DNA of 64,000 bases from Chryseobacterium cupriresistens (GCF_046614675.1 NZ_JBKKJT010000002.1:186001-250000); one strand, 5' to 3'. Counted from the stretch's first letter, positions 51,529 to 60,515 are shown. The notes: a model not told the origin generated them from the sequence alone. Translations and numbers: made by a program.

Positions 51529-52869
51529 ATGACACCAAATCACCAAGACACTACTGTTTTTAATACCAGATTCGGGAGAATTACAGCTCTAAAAGAACAA
51601 GGAGTTATAAGGCTTAAAAGTATCCGATACGCCCATTCTGAAAGATTTAAAAAACCAGTCGCCATAGAAGCCTCTTTATCTTCAAACATTATTTCTCCGG
51701 AAAAAACTCCGGTGTGCCCGCAGGCTTTAAGTCCGCTTGTAGAAAAAATGATCGGAGCGGCACCTGTTGAAAGTTTTGAAGCAGATGAATCTACCCAGTA
51801 TCTTTCCATAACCCGGCCGCAAATTATATCTGAAAATGAAAAACTTCCTGTGGTGGTCTGGATCCATGGAGGCTCTCATGAAATAGGCTGTGGAGATCTG
51901 GCTACAGCCGATCCTGCCGAATGGGTAAAAGAACAGCATATTATCGTTGTGAGTGTTTCATATCGTCTGGGATTATTTGGTTTTTTAGGGGGAGATGAGA
52001 AAAGACCTGCCAATCTTGGATTGCTGGATATCATCGAAGCATTAAGGTGGATCAGAAACAATATAGCAGATCTGGGGGGCGATCAAAATAATATTACCCT
52101 TCTCGGGCAGTCTTCAGGAGGCGATGCTATTGCTCATTTAATGATTTCGGAAGGTGTGGAAGGCTTATTCCAGCGTGTGATTATTCAAAGTGCTCCCTTG
52201 GGATTACGTCATAAAAGACAAAAAATGTCTGCAGAATTTCTGAAAAAAACAGAAGTGCTGAAAGAGGAAACCGATGTTTTAAAAATGATGGATGAGTACA
52301 AAGCATGTGTGCCTTCCGTAATAAAATATGGGTTGAAAGCTGCGATGCCTTTCGGAACTCAATACGGACATTTTCCTTTGTGTAAAGAAGAAGATTCTGT
52401 GGAAATGTGGAAAAAAAATGCTCAGAAATTTGATGTCCTGATTGGTTTAAATAATGATGAAACGGCATTCTATCTTAAAACCTCAGAAGCTTTAAATAAA
52501 TATTTCGGAAAAGGATTAGGTTTAAAAATCATGGATAAAACGGTTGAAAAAACTACAGCATTGATCTATGGAAATCCGGCAAGACAGTTTGCCCGGAATC
52601 TGGCGGATGCCGGTGGAAATGTCTATCTATTCAGAATTCATTCAAAACTGAAAGACAATCATATCGGAGCACCGCATTGTATTGATCTTCCTTTAATTTT
52701 CGGAAATGAATCAGCCTGGAAATCTTCCGAATTGCTGAAAGATATTCCATGGAGTCGTATTCATGAGAATGGTAAAAAACTGAGAGCGCTCTGGGCTGAA
52801 TTTGCCAGAACCGGAAAAATTGCTGATACCTCAGAAAGACCGGAAATCCTGGAGCTTCAAAAGATGTAA
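51529..52869 (+). CDS. type-B carboxylesterase family protein (short form)
   Basis: This 446-residue alpha/beta hydrolase has the oxyanion-hole segment VVWIHGGSHEIG, the nucleophile S195 in GQSSGG, a likely acid Glu in NNDETAFY and a catalytic His in GAPHCIDLPLIFG. It lacks a signal peptide and is shorter than typical 500-residue carboxylesterases, mainly in the middle and C-terminal parts. It should hydrolyse carboxylic esters in the cytoplasm; the substrate is unknown. It stands alone between two repeat-bearing spacers. Confidence 0.88.
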   Translation: MTPNHQDTTVFNTRFGRITALKEQGVIRLKSIRYAHSERFKKPVAIEASLSSNIISPEKTPVCPQALSPLVEKMIGAAPVESFEADESTQYLSITRPQIISENEKLPVVVWIHGGSHEIGCGDLATADPAEWVKEQHIIVVSVSYRLGLFGFLGGDEKRPANLGLLDIIEALRWIRNNIADLGGDQNNITLLGQSSGGDAIAHLMISEGVEGLFQRVIIQSAPLGLRHKRQKMSAEFLKKTEVLKEETDVLKMMDEYKACVPSVIKYGLKAAMPFGTQYGHFPLCKEEDSVEMWKKNAQKFDVLIGLNNDETAFYLKTSEALNKYFGKGLGLKIMDKTVEKTTALIYGNPARQFARNLADAGGNVYLFRIHSKLKDNHIGAPHCIDLPLIFGNESAWKSSELLKDIPWSRIHENGKKLRALWAEFARTGKIADTSERPEILELQKM

Positions 52870-52896
52870 CTAGAGATCAAACTCATCTAATCTTAA

Positions 52897-52980
52897 CAAA
52901 TACCCCAACTGAAGACGTAAACATTCCCCTCCCTCGAAGGGGTGGCGAAAATTCAAAGAATTTTTGACGGGGTGGTTCAT
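52897..52980 (+). repeat. dispersed ~80-bp hairpin repeat, copy 1 (plus)
   Basis: Starting at CCCCAACTGAAGACGTAA, this unit contains a CCCCT/AGGGG hairpin, then a perfect AAAATTC-AAA-GAATTTT hairpin at 52948-52964, and ends GACGGGGTGGTT. The reverse complement of 57321-57400 matches it over most of its length. Confidence 0.85.
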
Positions 52981-53108
52981 CATATTCTCAATATTTATCT
53001 TTAATAATGAAAATTGTATATACTAAATCAGGTAGTTAGTATTAAATGTTTATTCATAATTGTAATTTTTAATGTATATTTATTATCTAAACCATAAAAA
53101 TAATAATT

Positions 53109-53276
53109 ATGAAAACAAACAGAAACTTCAAAGTAAGAAAACTGAACCGTCTGGAATTAAAGAGTTTAAAAGCCGGAGATATCAACAGGGACAGAGTATG
53201 CTGTACTTCCAACGAAGAAGGGTATTGCTGTGAATGGGCTATAGATGTTTGGAATTGCAGATATATTTACTGCTAA
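53109..53276 (+). CDS. Cys-rich bacteriocin-like precursor peptide
   Basis: This gene encodes 55 residues. The first part (KVRKLNRLELKSLKAGD) has the form of the short leader of bacteriocin-type precursors in this genus: basic, L-x-R-x-E-L-K-x-L, ending near a small-residue processing site (AGD instead of the usual GG). The core of about 32 residues has six cysteines in two CC pairs plus two singles (C31, C32, C40, C41, C50, C55) and several aromatics. No maturation enzyme or C39 peptidase exporter lies nearby. A strong terminator follows. It may be a disulfide-rich or modified peptide; activity is not known. Confidence 0.7.
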   Translation: MKTNRNFKVRKLNRLELKSLKAGDINRDRVCCTSNEEGYCCEWAIDVWNCRYIYC

Positions 53277-53285
53277 ATCTTAAAG

Positions 53286-53318
53286 ACCCCTGTCAAGGTT
53301 TGAAACCTTGACAGGGGT
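53286..53318. terminator. bidirectional terminator between peptide and amylase genes
   Basis: ACCCCTGTCAAGGTTT and AAACCTTGACAGGGGT are perfect complements with a very short loop; the real loop must take in a few end bases. It serves the peptide gene (+) and the amylase gene (-). Confidence 0.88.
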
Positions 53319-53334
53319 TTCTGATAAATTAATC

Positions 53335-54807
53335 TTATTCAGGAATCCAGACACTTACATTTCCTGCCGGAGCAGGAAAATCTCCCCAGCCGTTTTCATC
53401 AATAATTACTTTTTCTTCGAATCTTTTCAGCAGGTCTTTAAACTTTTTTCCGGCATAAAGTTTTCCTACTTCCATAGGCTTATTGTAGGCATCTTTATTA
53501 CTTAAAACGACTGCACATCCGCTATGTTTGTCATCTCCTGTACGAACCCATCCAAGACAGTTGGCATCCTCAAAATAATCATGCTGATCACCATAGGCGT
53601 GTTCTTTTCTGGCTTTTAATAATTCTTCAATTCCATCAATTTTAGGCATGAATATTTCCTGATCGTTGCCCTCTCTGTCTTTATCCGTATAATGAGCACC
53701 ATAAAGATCCGGATAGAAAACACATGGATAACCGTCTTTTCTCAATAAAATAAGAGCATAGGCAAGTGGCTTGAACCATGGCTCTACAGGAGCTTCAAGA
53801 TCCTGTAAAGGCTGCGTATCATGATTGGCTACCAAACTTACTGAATGTAGGGGATCTGCCTGGGTAAGGGTTTCATCAAAAATTCTTCTTAGGTCATACG
53901 AAGCGCCTTCCCGTGATGCTGTATGAAAGTTATTCTGTAATGAACTGTCAAAAAGGCTCATACAGCCTTCTGTCACTTCAATATACTTTTGAAGTAAATG
54001 TAAATATCCCGGAGCCCAGTATTCGCCTACGGCAAAAATATTTTTCCCGGAATTGGAACGAAGCAGAGTGAGCCATTCTTTGTAGAAATCAAATGAAATG
54101 TGCTTTAAAGCATCCAGTCTCACGCCGTCAAAACCTGTCTGGTCGAAATACCATTTTGCCCAATGGTTGAGTTCTTCCCGTACAAAAGGATTCCGGTGCT
54201 CAATGTCATTATACATCAGGTAATCATAATTTCCTTTTTCATCATCAATCATTTCCTCCCAGTCATTTCCATATTCGGATTGGATTTTAAAGATATGAGA
54301 GTCCATACCCTCGGCATAATCCACACCGCTGAAGCAGGTGAAGTTCCATTCAAAATCAGAATACTTTTTTCCTCTTCCGGGAAACGTAAATTTCGTATAA
54401 GATTCTATTTCGATGACATCGGAAATCACTTTTTCCCTGTTTTCCTCATCTACTTTTACGACTTTAAATTTTTCAAGCTCATCACCTCCGGCTTTATGTC
54501 CCAGAACAATATCTACAATGACTTGTATATTTTGTTTCTTTAAGGCTTTGATAGCTTTTATATAATCGTTTTTAGTGCCGTATTTGGTAGGAATAGTTCC
54601 CTTCTGGTCAAATTCTCCGAGATCATACAGATCATAGGCATCATAACCAATCGAGTAACCGCCATTTGTTCCTTTATAGGCTGGAGGAAACCATACAGAA
54701 GTAATTCCAAGTTTTGCCAGATATTTTGCCTGTTTTTCGGCTTCTTTCCACAACTTTCCGTCTCCTTCAGAATACCAGTGAAAAAACTGAATCATGGTTG
54801 GGTTCAT
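53335..54807 (-). CDS. cytoplasmic alpha-amylase (GH13)
   Basis: This 490-residue enzyme hydrolyses alpha-1,4 glucans. The four GH13 regions are visible: VIVDIVLGHKAGG (I), FDGVRLDALKHI with nucleophile D232 (II), VGEYW with acid/base E262 (III) and VANHDTQP with H329 and D330 (IV). There is no signal peptide, and the opening MNPTMIQFFHWY matches bacterial intracellular GH13_5 amylases. A longer frame starting at 54840 exists, but the ATG at 54805-54807 fits the family. The role is probably turnover of internal glycogen or maltodextrin. Confidence 0.92.
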   Translation of the reverse strand: MNPTMIQFFHWYSEGDGKLWKEAEKQAKYLAKLGITSVWFPPAYKGTNGGYSIGYDAYDLYDLGEFDQKGTIPTKYGTKNDYIKAIKALKKQNIQVIVDIVLGHKAGGDELEKFKVVKVDEENREKVISDVIEIESYTKFTFPGRGKKYSDFEWNFTCFSGVDYAEGMDSHIFKIQSEYGNDWEEMIDDEKGNYDYLMYNDIEHRNPFVREELNHWAKWYFDQTGFDGVRLDALKHISFDFYKEWLTLLRSNSGKNIFAVGEYWAPGYLHLLQKYIEVTEGCMSLFDSSLQNNFHTASREGASYDLRRIFDETLTQADPLHSVSLVANHDTQPLQDLEAPVEPWFKPLAYALILLRKDGYPCVFYPDLYGAHYTDKDREGNDQEIFMPKIDGIEELLKARKEHAYGDQHDYFEDANCLGWVRTGDDKHSGCAVVLSNKDAYNKPMEVGKLYAGKKFKDLLKRFEEKVIIDENGWGDFPAPAGNVSVWIPE

Positions 54808-54851
54808 AAATTTGCTGATTTGATTGATACAAGATAGCAAAAAAATATGAC

Positions 54852-55949
54852 CTATTCATTTTCAAATTCCTCAAACGGGATTTTTAGTTGAACGGAAACC
54901 TGTTTCTTTTCTTCCGTATTCAGGTGGGAAAGAGACAATCCGAGCAGCCGGACAGCTTTATCAAAAGGGCGAAGCTCCCAGAGTTTTCTTCCGGTGTTGT
55001 AGTATTGTTCCGGTGAGGAGAAATAATCTTCTTTCGTAATGCTTCTTGTAAAAAGAGAAAAATCTTTATATTTTATTTTTAATGTTAAAGTTCTTCCGAG
55101 AATATTATTTTTCTGTAGTCTCTGATGAATTTCTTCAGCCAGGCTCTCCAGCTTTTCATTGATCTGCTGTTCATCAAGAAGATCCTCAAAAAAAGTTCTT
55201 TCTACGGCTACACTTTTCTGAATCCGGTGAGGTTTCACTTCGGATGTATGGATTCCGCGAACCACATTATAATAATGCTGGCCGGATTTTCCAAAAAGCC
55301 TTATCAGATCTTCAAGTGATCTCTTTTTTAAATCTTTTCCTTTATAAATTCCTAAACTAAACATTTTGTTAGCCGTAACCTTTCCAACCCCATAAAATTT
55401 TTCTACGGGCAATTCTTCCAGGAATTGTTCCATTTTATCAGGATGAATGGTTTTCTGGCCATTAGGTTTATTGATGTCAGAAGCAACTTTAGCCAGAAAC
55501 TTATTCACTGAAATTCCTGCAGAAGCTGTTAATCCTGTCTGTTCAAAAATTTTCTGGCGGATTTCTTTGGCGATGAGGTTGGCAGATTCCATTCCTTTTT
55601 TATTTTCGGTGACATCCAGATAGGCTTCATCCAGAGAAAGTGGCTCTACCAGATCGGTATACTCGTAAAAAATTTCCCGGATCTTTTTCGAGATTTCTTT
55701 ATATCGGGCAAAGCGGGGAGGAACAAAAATAAGCTGAGGGCATTTTTCTTTGGCTGTTTTACTGGGCATGGCAGAACGGACACCATATTTTCTGGCTTCA
55801 TAGCTCGCGGCAGCGACAACGCCACGATGCTGTCCTCCTACTGCTATTGGCTTGCCTTTTAAGGTAGGATTATCATGCTGCTCTACAGAAGCATAGAATG
55901 CATCCATATCCACATGAATAATTTTACGAAGAGGCAAAGAAAAATCCAT
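54852..55949 (-). CDS. dinB: DNA polymerase IV (Y family)
   Basis: This 365-residue translesion polymerase has the catalytic HVDMDAFYASVEQ segment, GVVAAASYEARKYGV, SLDEAYLDVTE with the SxDE metal site, and a little-finger domain ending in the LGLSLSHL region. It copies past damaged bases with low fidelity. The ATG at 55949 lies just after a TATCTTTG element, so transcripts may be nearly leaderless. No SOS box was recognised. It ends 44 nt before the amylase start on the same strand. Confidence 0.95.
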   Translation of the reverse strand: MDFSLPLRKIIHVDMDAFYASVEQHDNPTLKGKPIAVGGQHRGVVAAASYEARKYGVRSAMPSKTAKEKCPQLIFVPPRFARYKEISKKIREIFYEYTDLVEPLSLDEAYLDVTENKKGMESANLIAKEIRQKIFEQTGLTASAGISVNKFLAKVASDINKPNGQKTIHPDKMEQFLEELPVEKFYGVGKVTANKMFSLGIYKGKDLKKRSLEDLIRLFGKSGQHYYNVVRGIHTSEVKPHRIQKSVAVERTFFEDLLDEQQINEKLESLAEEIHQRLQKNNILGRTLTLKIKYKDFSLFTRSITKEDYFSSPEQYYNTGRKLWELRPFDKAVRLLGLSLSHLNTEEKKQVSVQLKIPFEEFENE

Positions 55950-55952
55950 ATA

Positions 55953-55960
55953 CAAAGATA
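55953..55960 (-). promoter_or_regulatory. -7 element of dinB promoter
   Basis: TATCTTTG on the minus strand, with TTA 19 nt further upstream in place of TTG. It ends 3 nt before the dinB ATG, so transcription would start at or inside the start codon. Confidence 0.5.
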
Positions 55961-56024
55961 TGGATTCCTTTATTGACGGTAATTTTTTTTAGAAGGGAAG
56001 TTTTTTATATGATGGAAGTGTGAA

Positions 56025-56138
56025 GCGGGAGGCTGGAAGTTAATGAGGACGATATAGAAATTGATGACCTGTTTATTGAAAATTAATTAAAAAATCACAG
56101 GCTATTCTTAGTGCATAAACTACTTCCAGCTTCCTGCC
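56025..56138. repeat. inverted repeat in the dinB-GNAT spacer
   Basis: GCGGGAGGCTGGAAGTT (56025-56041) faces AACTACTTCCAGCTTCCTGC (56118-56137). The arms share GCTGGAAGT and flank about 75 nt of AT-rich DNA; a related short repeat is common in Chryseobacterium spacers. Confidence 0.55.
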
Positions 56139-56139
56139 T

Positions 56140-56595
56140 TTAAGCCTTCAGTCTCATGGTAAGAAGATGAGGTTCAAAACCTGCCTTTTCATACGCTTTT
56201 ATGGCAGATTCATTCTGAGCATATACGTCCAGTCTTACCTCATTGATTCCCCTTGATTTTGACCAGGAAATGAGTTCATCAGTAATGACTTTATTGATTC
56301 CTTTTCCCCTGTGTTCGGGCTTTACATACATAAAACCGAGATAGGCATATTCTTTAAACTGATAATAATCTTTTGCCGCTTTCTTAATCAGAGCATATCC
56401 TGATGCAATGATTTCATGATTCTCTTCAGCAACAATTACGGTTGCTTGCGGAGATTGTATTAAATGTTTTAAATCATAATAATGAATCTCTCCTTCAATC
56501 AATGTACTGTTGAACGGTCTTTCGGCAGTAACAACTCCCTGTTCAAATTCTAAAAGGATTGCTAAATCCTGCTCTGTGGCTTCTCTTGTAATCAT
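56140..56595 (-). CDS. GNAT family N-acetyltransferase
   Basis: This 151-residue single-domain acetyltransferase (MITREATEQDLAILLEFEQG) has the acetyl-CoA loop VKPEHRGKGINKVITDEL, followed by NESAIKAYEKAGFEP. A longer frame would start at GTG 56625, but the ATG at 56595 begins at the canonical strand 1 of the fold. The substrate is unknown; some related proteins modify small amines or N-termini. Confidence 0.85.
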   Translation of the reverse strand: MITREATEQDLAILLEFEQGVVTAERPFNSTLIEGEIHYYDLKHLIQSPQATVIVAEENHEIIASGYALIKKAAKDYYQFKEYAYLGFMYVKPEHRGKGINKVITDELISWSKSRGINEVRLDVYAQNESAIKAYEKAGFEPHLLTMRLKA

Positions 56596-56684
56596 GGTGC
56601 TATGGGTATAAAATTTGAAACCCACTGAAAGTTTTTGGTTTTCAATGAGTTTTTTTATGTTTTTTCGGATTAGATAAATAATAA

Positions 56685-57200
56685 TTATTTTAAAAGCTTG
56701 TCTATGGTTTGTTGAAGTTCAGGGTCTTCAGGAGATATTGCATAATATTTTGCAATGGAAGATTTCTGATCAATCACCATATATCTCGGGATCCAGTTTA
56801 GATCTACATAATTATTGAAATCGTTCTTCCAGCCTGTAGAAAACCAATAGTTTTCTTTGTCTTTCATATCAAATCTTTCCAGACTTTTTTCAAACCCTTC
56901 TTTTGAACGGTCTAATGATAGAAATACAAAATCAATATTCTTGTTATTTTCTTCTAATTCTTTAGCTTTTGGAAGAGCATTTAAACAGTCTCTGCACCAT
57001 CCGGCCCAGAAATCAATCACTAAAACTTTTCCTTTATGCTGATTCAGAATCTGCTGGATGGTAACGGTTTTTCCATTTTCATCTTCCAGCTTCTGCTGTA
57101 AAGCTTCTTTTGAAAATCCTGTTTTAAGGACAGCAGGTGCTTTTTGTGAATAACTTATCCCAAAAATACCCATCATAAAAATTAATATCAGCTTTTTCAT
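56685..57200 (-). CDS. TlpA-like thioredoxin-fold protein
   Basis: This 171-residue exported protein has a signal peptide (MKKLILIFMMGIFGISYSQ) and a thioredoxin/AhpC-like domain with the redox motif WAGWCRDCLNALPKA (WCxxC) and a cis-Pro region (NWIPRYMVID). It should act as a thiol-disulfide reductant in the periplasm. Longer starts at 57215 and 57233 exist, but only the ATG at 57200 gives a normal signal peptide. A TAGATTTG element lies at 57221-57228 on the minus strand. Confidence 0.88.
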   Translation of the reverse strand: MKKLILIFMMGIFGISYSQKAPAVLKTGFSKEALQQKLEDENGKTVTIQQILNQHKGKVLVIDFWAGWCRDCLNALPKAKELEENNKNIDFVFLSLDRSKEGFEKSLERFDMKDKENYWFSTGWKNDFNNYVDLNWIPRYMVIDQKSSIAKYYAISPEDPELQQTIDKLLK

Positions 57201-57320
57201 TTCGTACAATTTCATGGGTACAAATCTAAACAATGAATTGGAATCTGAAACTGATTTCCGGTGAATTAGGAAAAATTTATAATATTGATGGATTCTATGG
57301 AATAGGAGAGTGAGAGTGTG

Positions 57321-57400
57321 AAAACCACCCCCGTCAAAAATTCTTTGAGTTTTTGCTACCCCTCCAGAGGATGGGAATATTACGTCTTCAGTTGCAGTAT
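57321..57400 (-). repeat. dispersed ~80-bp hairpin repeat, copy 2 (minus)
   Basis: On the minus strand this unit reads CAACTGAAGACGTAA, a CCTCTGGAGGGG hairpin, AAACTCAAAGAATTTTTGACGG and GGTGGTTTT. It is the inverted copy of the element at 52897-52980, with some substitutions. Confidence 0.85.
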
Positions 57401-57410
57401 TAGGTTATTT

Positions 57411-58226
57411 TTACTGATAGTTTTTAATCAGGCCTTTGACAACGGCAATTACATTGGGCATTGCTTTATTGGCAGCATTCAGAACTTCTTCGTGGGAAAC
57501 GGCAAAAGCGACATCCGGTCCGCCAAGGTCCGTGATCACGGAAATACAGAAAACATCCATTCCCATATGTCTGGCAACTATAACTTCGGGAACGGTGCTC
57601 ATTCCTACCATATCCCCACCAATAGCTTTAATCATGCCATATTCGGCCGGGGTTTCAAAAGTTGGTCCTTGTAGTGCCACATAAACTCCCTGATGAATTT
57701 TAATCTGGTGGTTGGCAGCAGCCTTTTCCGCTGTGGCAATCATTTTTTTGTTGTAAGGCTCGCTCATATCCACAAAACGTGGCCCGAGCTCATCGATATT
57801 TTTTCCACGTAAAGGATGCTCAGGCATCATGTTGATATGATCTTTCAGAATAACGATGTCTGCAACATTGTAAGCTGGGTTTACACCACCACAGGCATTG
57901 GAAAGAATAAGGTTTTGAATTCCCAGCAAATGAAAAACTCTTATGGGGAATGTCACCGTTTCCATAGAATGTCCTTCATAATAATGGAAACGTCCGCTCA
58001 TCATCAGTACTTTTTTTCCTTCCAGAATTCCGTAAATCAGTTTTCCGGTATGTCCGGCCACTGTAGTCTGTGGAAAATGAGGAATGTCTTTGTACTCTAA
58101 AACATGGATCAGTTCTATTTCATTTTGTAATTTTCCCAGTCCGGATCCTAACACCACTGCAAAATCAGGGGTTTCCTGAATAATATTTTTAATAAAATCT
58201 GCAGTTTCTTTAATTTTTTCTAACAT
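57411..58226 (-). CDS. punA: purine nucleoside phosphorylase (PNP-I, trimeric type)
   Basis: This 271-residue enzyme splits purine nucleosides with phosphate for salvage. Recognisable motifs are VVLGSGLGKLQ (phosphate loop), HTGKLIYG, MSGRFHYYEGHSM, SNACGGVNPAYNVADIV and GDMVGMSTVPEVIVARHMGM. The start overlaps the end of lpxK by 17 nt, so translation of the two genes is probably coupled. The trimeric low-molecular-mass class is inferred from length and motif. Confidence 0.92.
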   Translation of the reverse strand: MLEKIKETADFIKNIIQETPDFAVVLGSGLGKLQNEIELIHVLEYKDIPHFPQTTVAGHTGKLIYGILEGKKVLMMSGRFHYYEGHSMETVTFPIRVFHLLGIQNLILSNACGGVNPAYNVADIVILKDHINMMPEHPLRGKNIDELGPRFVDMSEPYNKKMIATAEKAAANHQIKIHQGVYVALQGPTFETPAEYGMIKAIGGDMVGMSTVPEVIVARHMGMDVFCISVITDLGGPDVAFAVSHEEVLNAANKAMPNVIAVVKGLIKNYQ

Positions 58227-59235
58227 AATCTAAGATGATTTGATTGAATTCTTCTTTCTTATCAATCAATACATTGATAGGCCAGTAGTAAACAATTTCT
58301 CTAAGATAGTCAAAAGTTTTCAGACGCACATAGTCTTTCTCTGTGGTTAATATCAGTTTATATTCTCCTAATTTTTTATACTCGGCAAGGATTTTTTTAA
58401 TATCATCATCCGTGAAATTATGATGATCTCTGAACTTTAAATGTTTCACCCTTTTTGAGAATTTTGCCAGATGTTCCAGAAGCGGTTTAGGATTGGCAAT
58501 TCCGGTGATCAGTAAAATATCATAATAATTCAGGTTATTATCCGGAAGCATTTTATCTTTTCCGTAGACATTTTCGTCATAACCGATGGATGAAAAGAAT
58601 ACTTTCTGCCCGTAAGAAGGTCGTATTCTTGATATATAATACCTTTTTGTTTCCTCCGTCAGTTCATCAGGGCATTTGCTGACCATGATGATGTCGGCCC
58701 TTTTATATCCGGCTCTTGATTCTCTAAGATCTCCGGCAGGAAGAAGATAATCCTTGAAAAAAGGATCACTGAAATCGGTCATCAGAATATTGAATCCGGC
58801 TTTGATGGCTCTGTGCTGCATGGCATCATCCAGTACAAGAACTTCAAGATCCATATCGTCAATTACTTTTTTGGCTCCGGGAACACGTTCTTCAGAAACG
58901 GCAATTACGAAACGGTTTTTAAAACGTTCAAAAAGCTGCATCGCTTCGTCACCCACCATTTTGTAGTTGCTTTCGTAATTTGTTACTTCATAACCTTTGG
59001 TAAGCCTTCCATAACCCCGTGAAAGCACTCCGGTTCTGTAATGTTTGGACAGGAACTGAGCAAGATACATCACCATAGGTGACTTTCCGCTTCCGCCCAC
59101 AGAAAGATTCCCGACATTGATTATCGGTGTTTTGAATTTTGTCGACTTAAAAATTCCCAGATCATACATTGTGTTCCGGATACCCGTTACCAAATGATAA
59201 CCAAGGGAAAAAGGATAAAGGTACCATCTTTTCAT
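58210..59235 (-). CDS. lpxK: tetraacyldisaccharide 4'-kinase
   Basis: This 341-residue inner-membrane kinase adds the 4'-phosphate to lipid A. The opening MKRWYLYPFSLGYHLVTGIR is a typical membrane-associated N-terminus, and the P loop VGNLSVGGSGKSP is followed by VLSRGYGR and VLVLDDAMQHRAI. The long upstream open frame (to 59637) overlaps truA and looks non-coding, so the ATG at 59233-59235 is used. It is divergent from truA and overlaps the purine phosphorylase gene by 17 nt, a linkage common in Bacteroidota. Confidence 0.93.
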   Translation of the reverse strand: MKRWYLYPFSLGYHLVTGIRNTMYDLGIFKSTKFKTPIINVGNLSVGGSGKSPMVMYLAQFLSKHYRTGVLSRGYGRLTKGYEVTNYESNYKMVGDEAMQLFERFKNRFVIAVSEERVPGAKKVIDDMDLEVLVLDDAMQHRAIKAGFNILMTDFSDPFFKDYLLPAGDLRESRAGYKRADIIMVSKCPDELTEETKRYYISRIRPSYGQKVFFSSIGYDENVYGKDKMLPDNNLNYYDILLITGIANPKPLLEHLAKFSKRVKHLKFRDHHNFTDDDIKKILAEYKKLGEYKLILTTEKDYVRLKTFDYLREIVYYWPINVLIDKKEEFNQIILDYVRKN

Positions 59236-59343
59236 ACGATTGCAAAAATAGGAATTTTCATAAGCATTGATGTAATATTCTCGAAGACTTTTCAACAAAT
59301 ATTTCGTTAAATTAAAGTATTTTTGTGGAGTTATTACAATACA

Positions 59344-60075
59344 TTGAGATACTTTATTGAATTTTCTTACAACGGAAAGAATTATTTCGGCTATCAGATA
59401 CAGCCGGATGCTATTTCTGTACAGGAAGAACTGGAAAAAGCGCTTTCTACCATTTTGCGCGAAGAGATTAAAACAACAGGAGCAGGAAGAACCGATACAG
59501 GAGTTCATGCCAAAAAAATATTTGCCCATTTTGATACGGAAAAAGAGTTGGATGATCAGCTTACAAGAAGGCTGAACAGTTTTCTTCCTCCTGATATTTC
59601 CATTAAAAGGATTTTTCCGGTAAAAGATGATTTTCATGCCCGTTTTGATGCCACGTACAGAACCTACGAATATTTTATCTCATTGGAAAAAAATCCCTTC
59701 ACTCAGGAATCTGCATGGCAACACTGGAAAAGATCACTGGATATTAATGCCATGAATGAAGCCTGTAAAATTCTTTTTGAATATGAAGATTTCACCAGTT
59801 TTGCCAAATTAAAAACCGACAACAAAACCAATATCTGTAAAATCTACAAAGCAGAATGGGAACAGAACGGAACGGAACTTAAATTTACAGTTTCTGCGAA
59901 TCGCTTTTTAAGAAATATGGTTCGCGCAATTGTCGGAACGATGGTAGAAATAGGAACCGGAAAACTGAAACCTGAAGATCTCCGTAAAGTGATTGAAGAC
60001 AAAAACCGTAACGCCGCGGGAACTTCAGCACCGGGACACGGGCTGTATCTTGTAGATGTGGGATATGAATTTTAA
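59344..60075 (+). CDS. truA: tRNA pseudouridine synthase A
   Basis: This 243-residue enzyme makes pseudouridine at positions 38-40 of tRNA anticodon arms. The catalytic Asp lies in GAGRTDTGVHA, and the motifs RYFIEFSYNG, RRLNSFLPPDI, FHARFDATYRTYEY and RFLRNMVRAIVGT are all present. The family start (M)RYFIEFSYNG places initiation at the TTG at 59344; an upstream TTG at 59323 would add seven untypical residues and lies in the TATTTTTG element at 59318-59325. It is divergent from lpxK. Confidence 0.92.
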   Translation: MRYFIEFSYNGKNYFGYQIQPDAISVQEELEKALSTILREEIKTTGAGRTDTGVHAKKIFAHFDTEKELDDQLTRRLNSFLPPDISIKRIFPVKDDFHARFDATYRTYEYFISLEKNPFTQESAWQHWKRSLDINAMNEACKILFEYEDFTSFAKLKTDNKTNICKIYKAEWEQNGTELKFTVSANRFLRNMVRAIVGTMVEIGTGKLKPEDLRKVIEDKNRNAAGTSAPGHGLYLVDVGYEF

Positions 60076-60104
60076 ATAAAAAAACTAAAAACAAAATAAT
60101 AATC

Positions 60105-60446
60105 ATGTTATCAATTTTTATTCTTATCGGCGCTTACCGGTATTATGCACAATTAGCAGAAAGGTTTGGAAAAACAAAGTGGCAGTATGGTGTTCTGGCT
60201 ATCGGTATTTATCTGGGAACTCAGCTTTTGTTAGGCTTAGGTTATGGTATATATATGGGATTAACAGATCCTGAATCCGCAGAAAATGTCAATTATACAG
60301 GATTTTCAGCAGTGAATATCGTTGGCTGGTTAATCTCTATTGTTGCGGTTTGGGGAGTTTATAAATTCCTTGAAAATAAATTTATCAAAGAAAGACCGGC
60401 AAAGACCATCGAAATTGAAGAGATAGGGAAGACTATTGATCAGTAA
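60105..60446 (+). CDS. small membrane protein of unknown function
   Basis: This 113-residue protein has about three hydrophobic segments (residues 1-12, 28-52 and 68-88) and an acidic/basic C-terminal tail (KERPAKTIEIEEIGKTIDQ). I do not recognise a named family. It starts 30 nt after truA on the same strand, so both could share a transcript. Confidence 0.7.
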   Translation: MLSIFILIGAYRYYAQLAERFGKTKWQYGVLAIGIYLGTQLLLGLGYGIYMGLTDPESAENVNYTGFSAVNIVGWLISIVAVWGVYKFLENKFIKERPAKTIEIEEIGKTIDQ

Positions 60447-60515
60447 GATTTCTTTTTTTAGTATCGGAAATTAAGATTATTTTTAAATACTGTAAGAAAT
60501 ACTAAAAAAATAGCC

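Noticed and set aside
59236..59637. N-terminal extension of LpxK to 475 residues
   Set aside because: The extension overlaps truA on the other strand, is Cys/Phe-rich with no family resemblance, and the standard MKRW start is at 59235.
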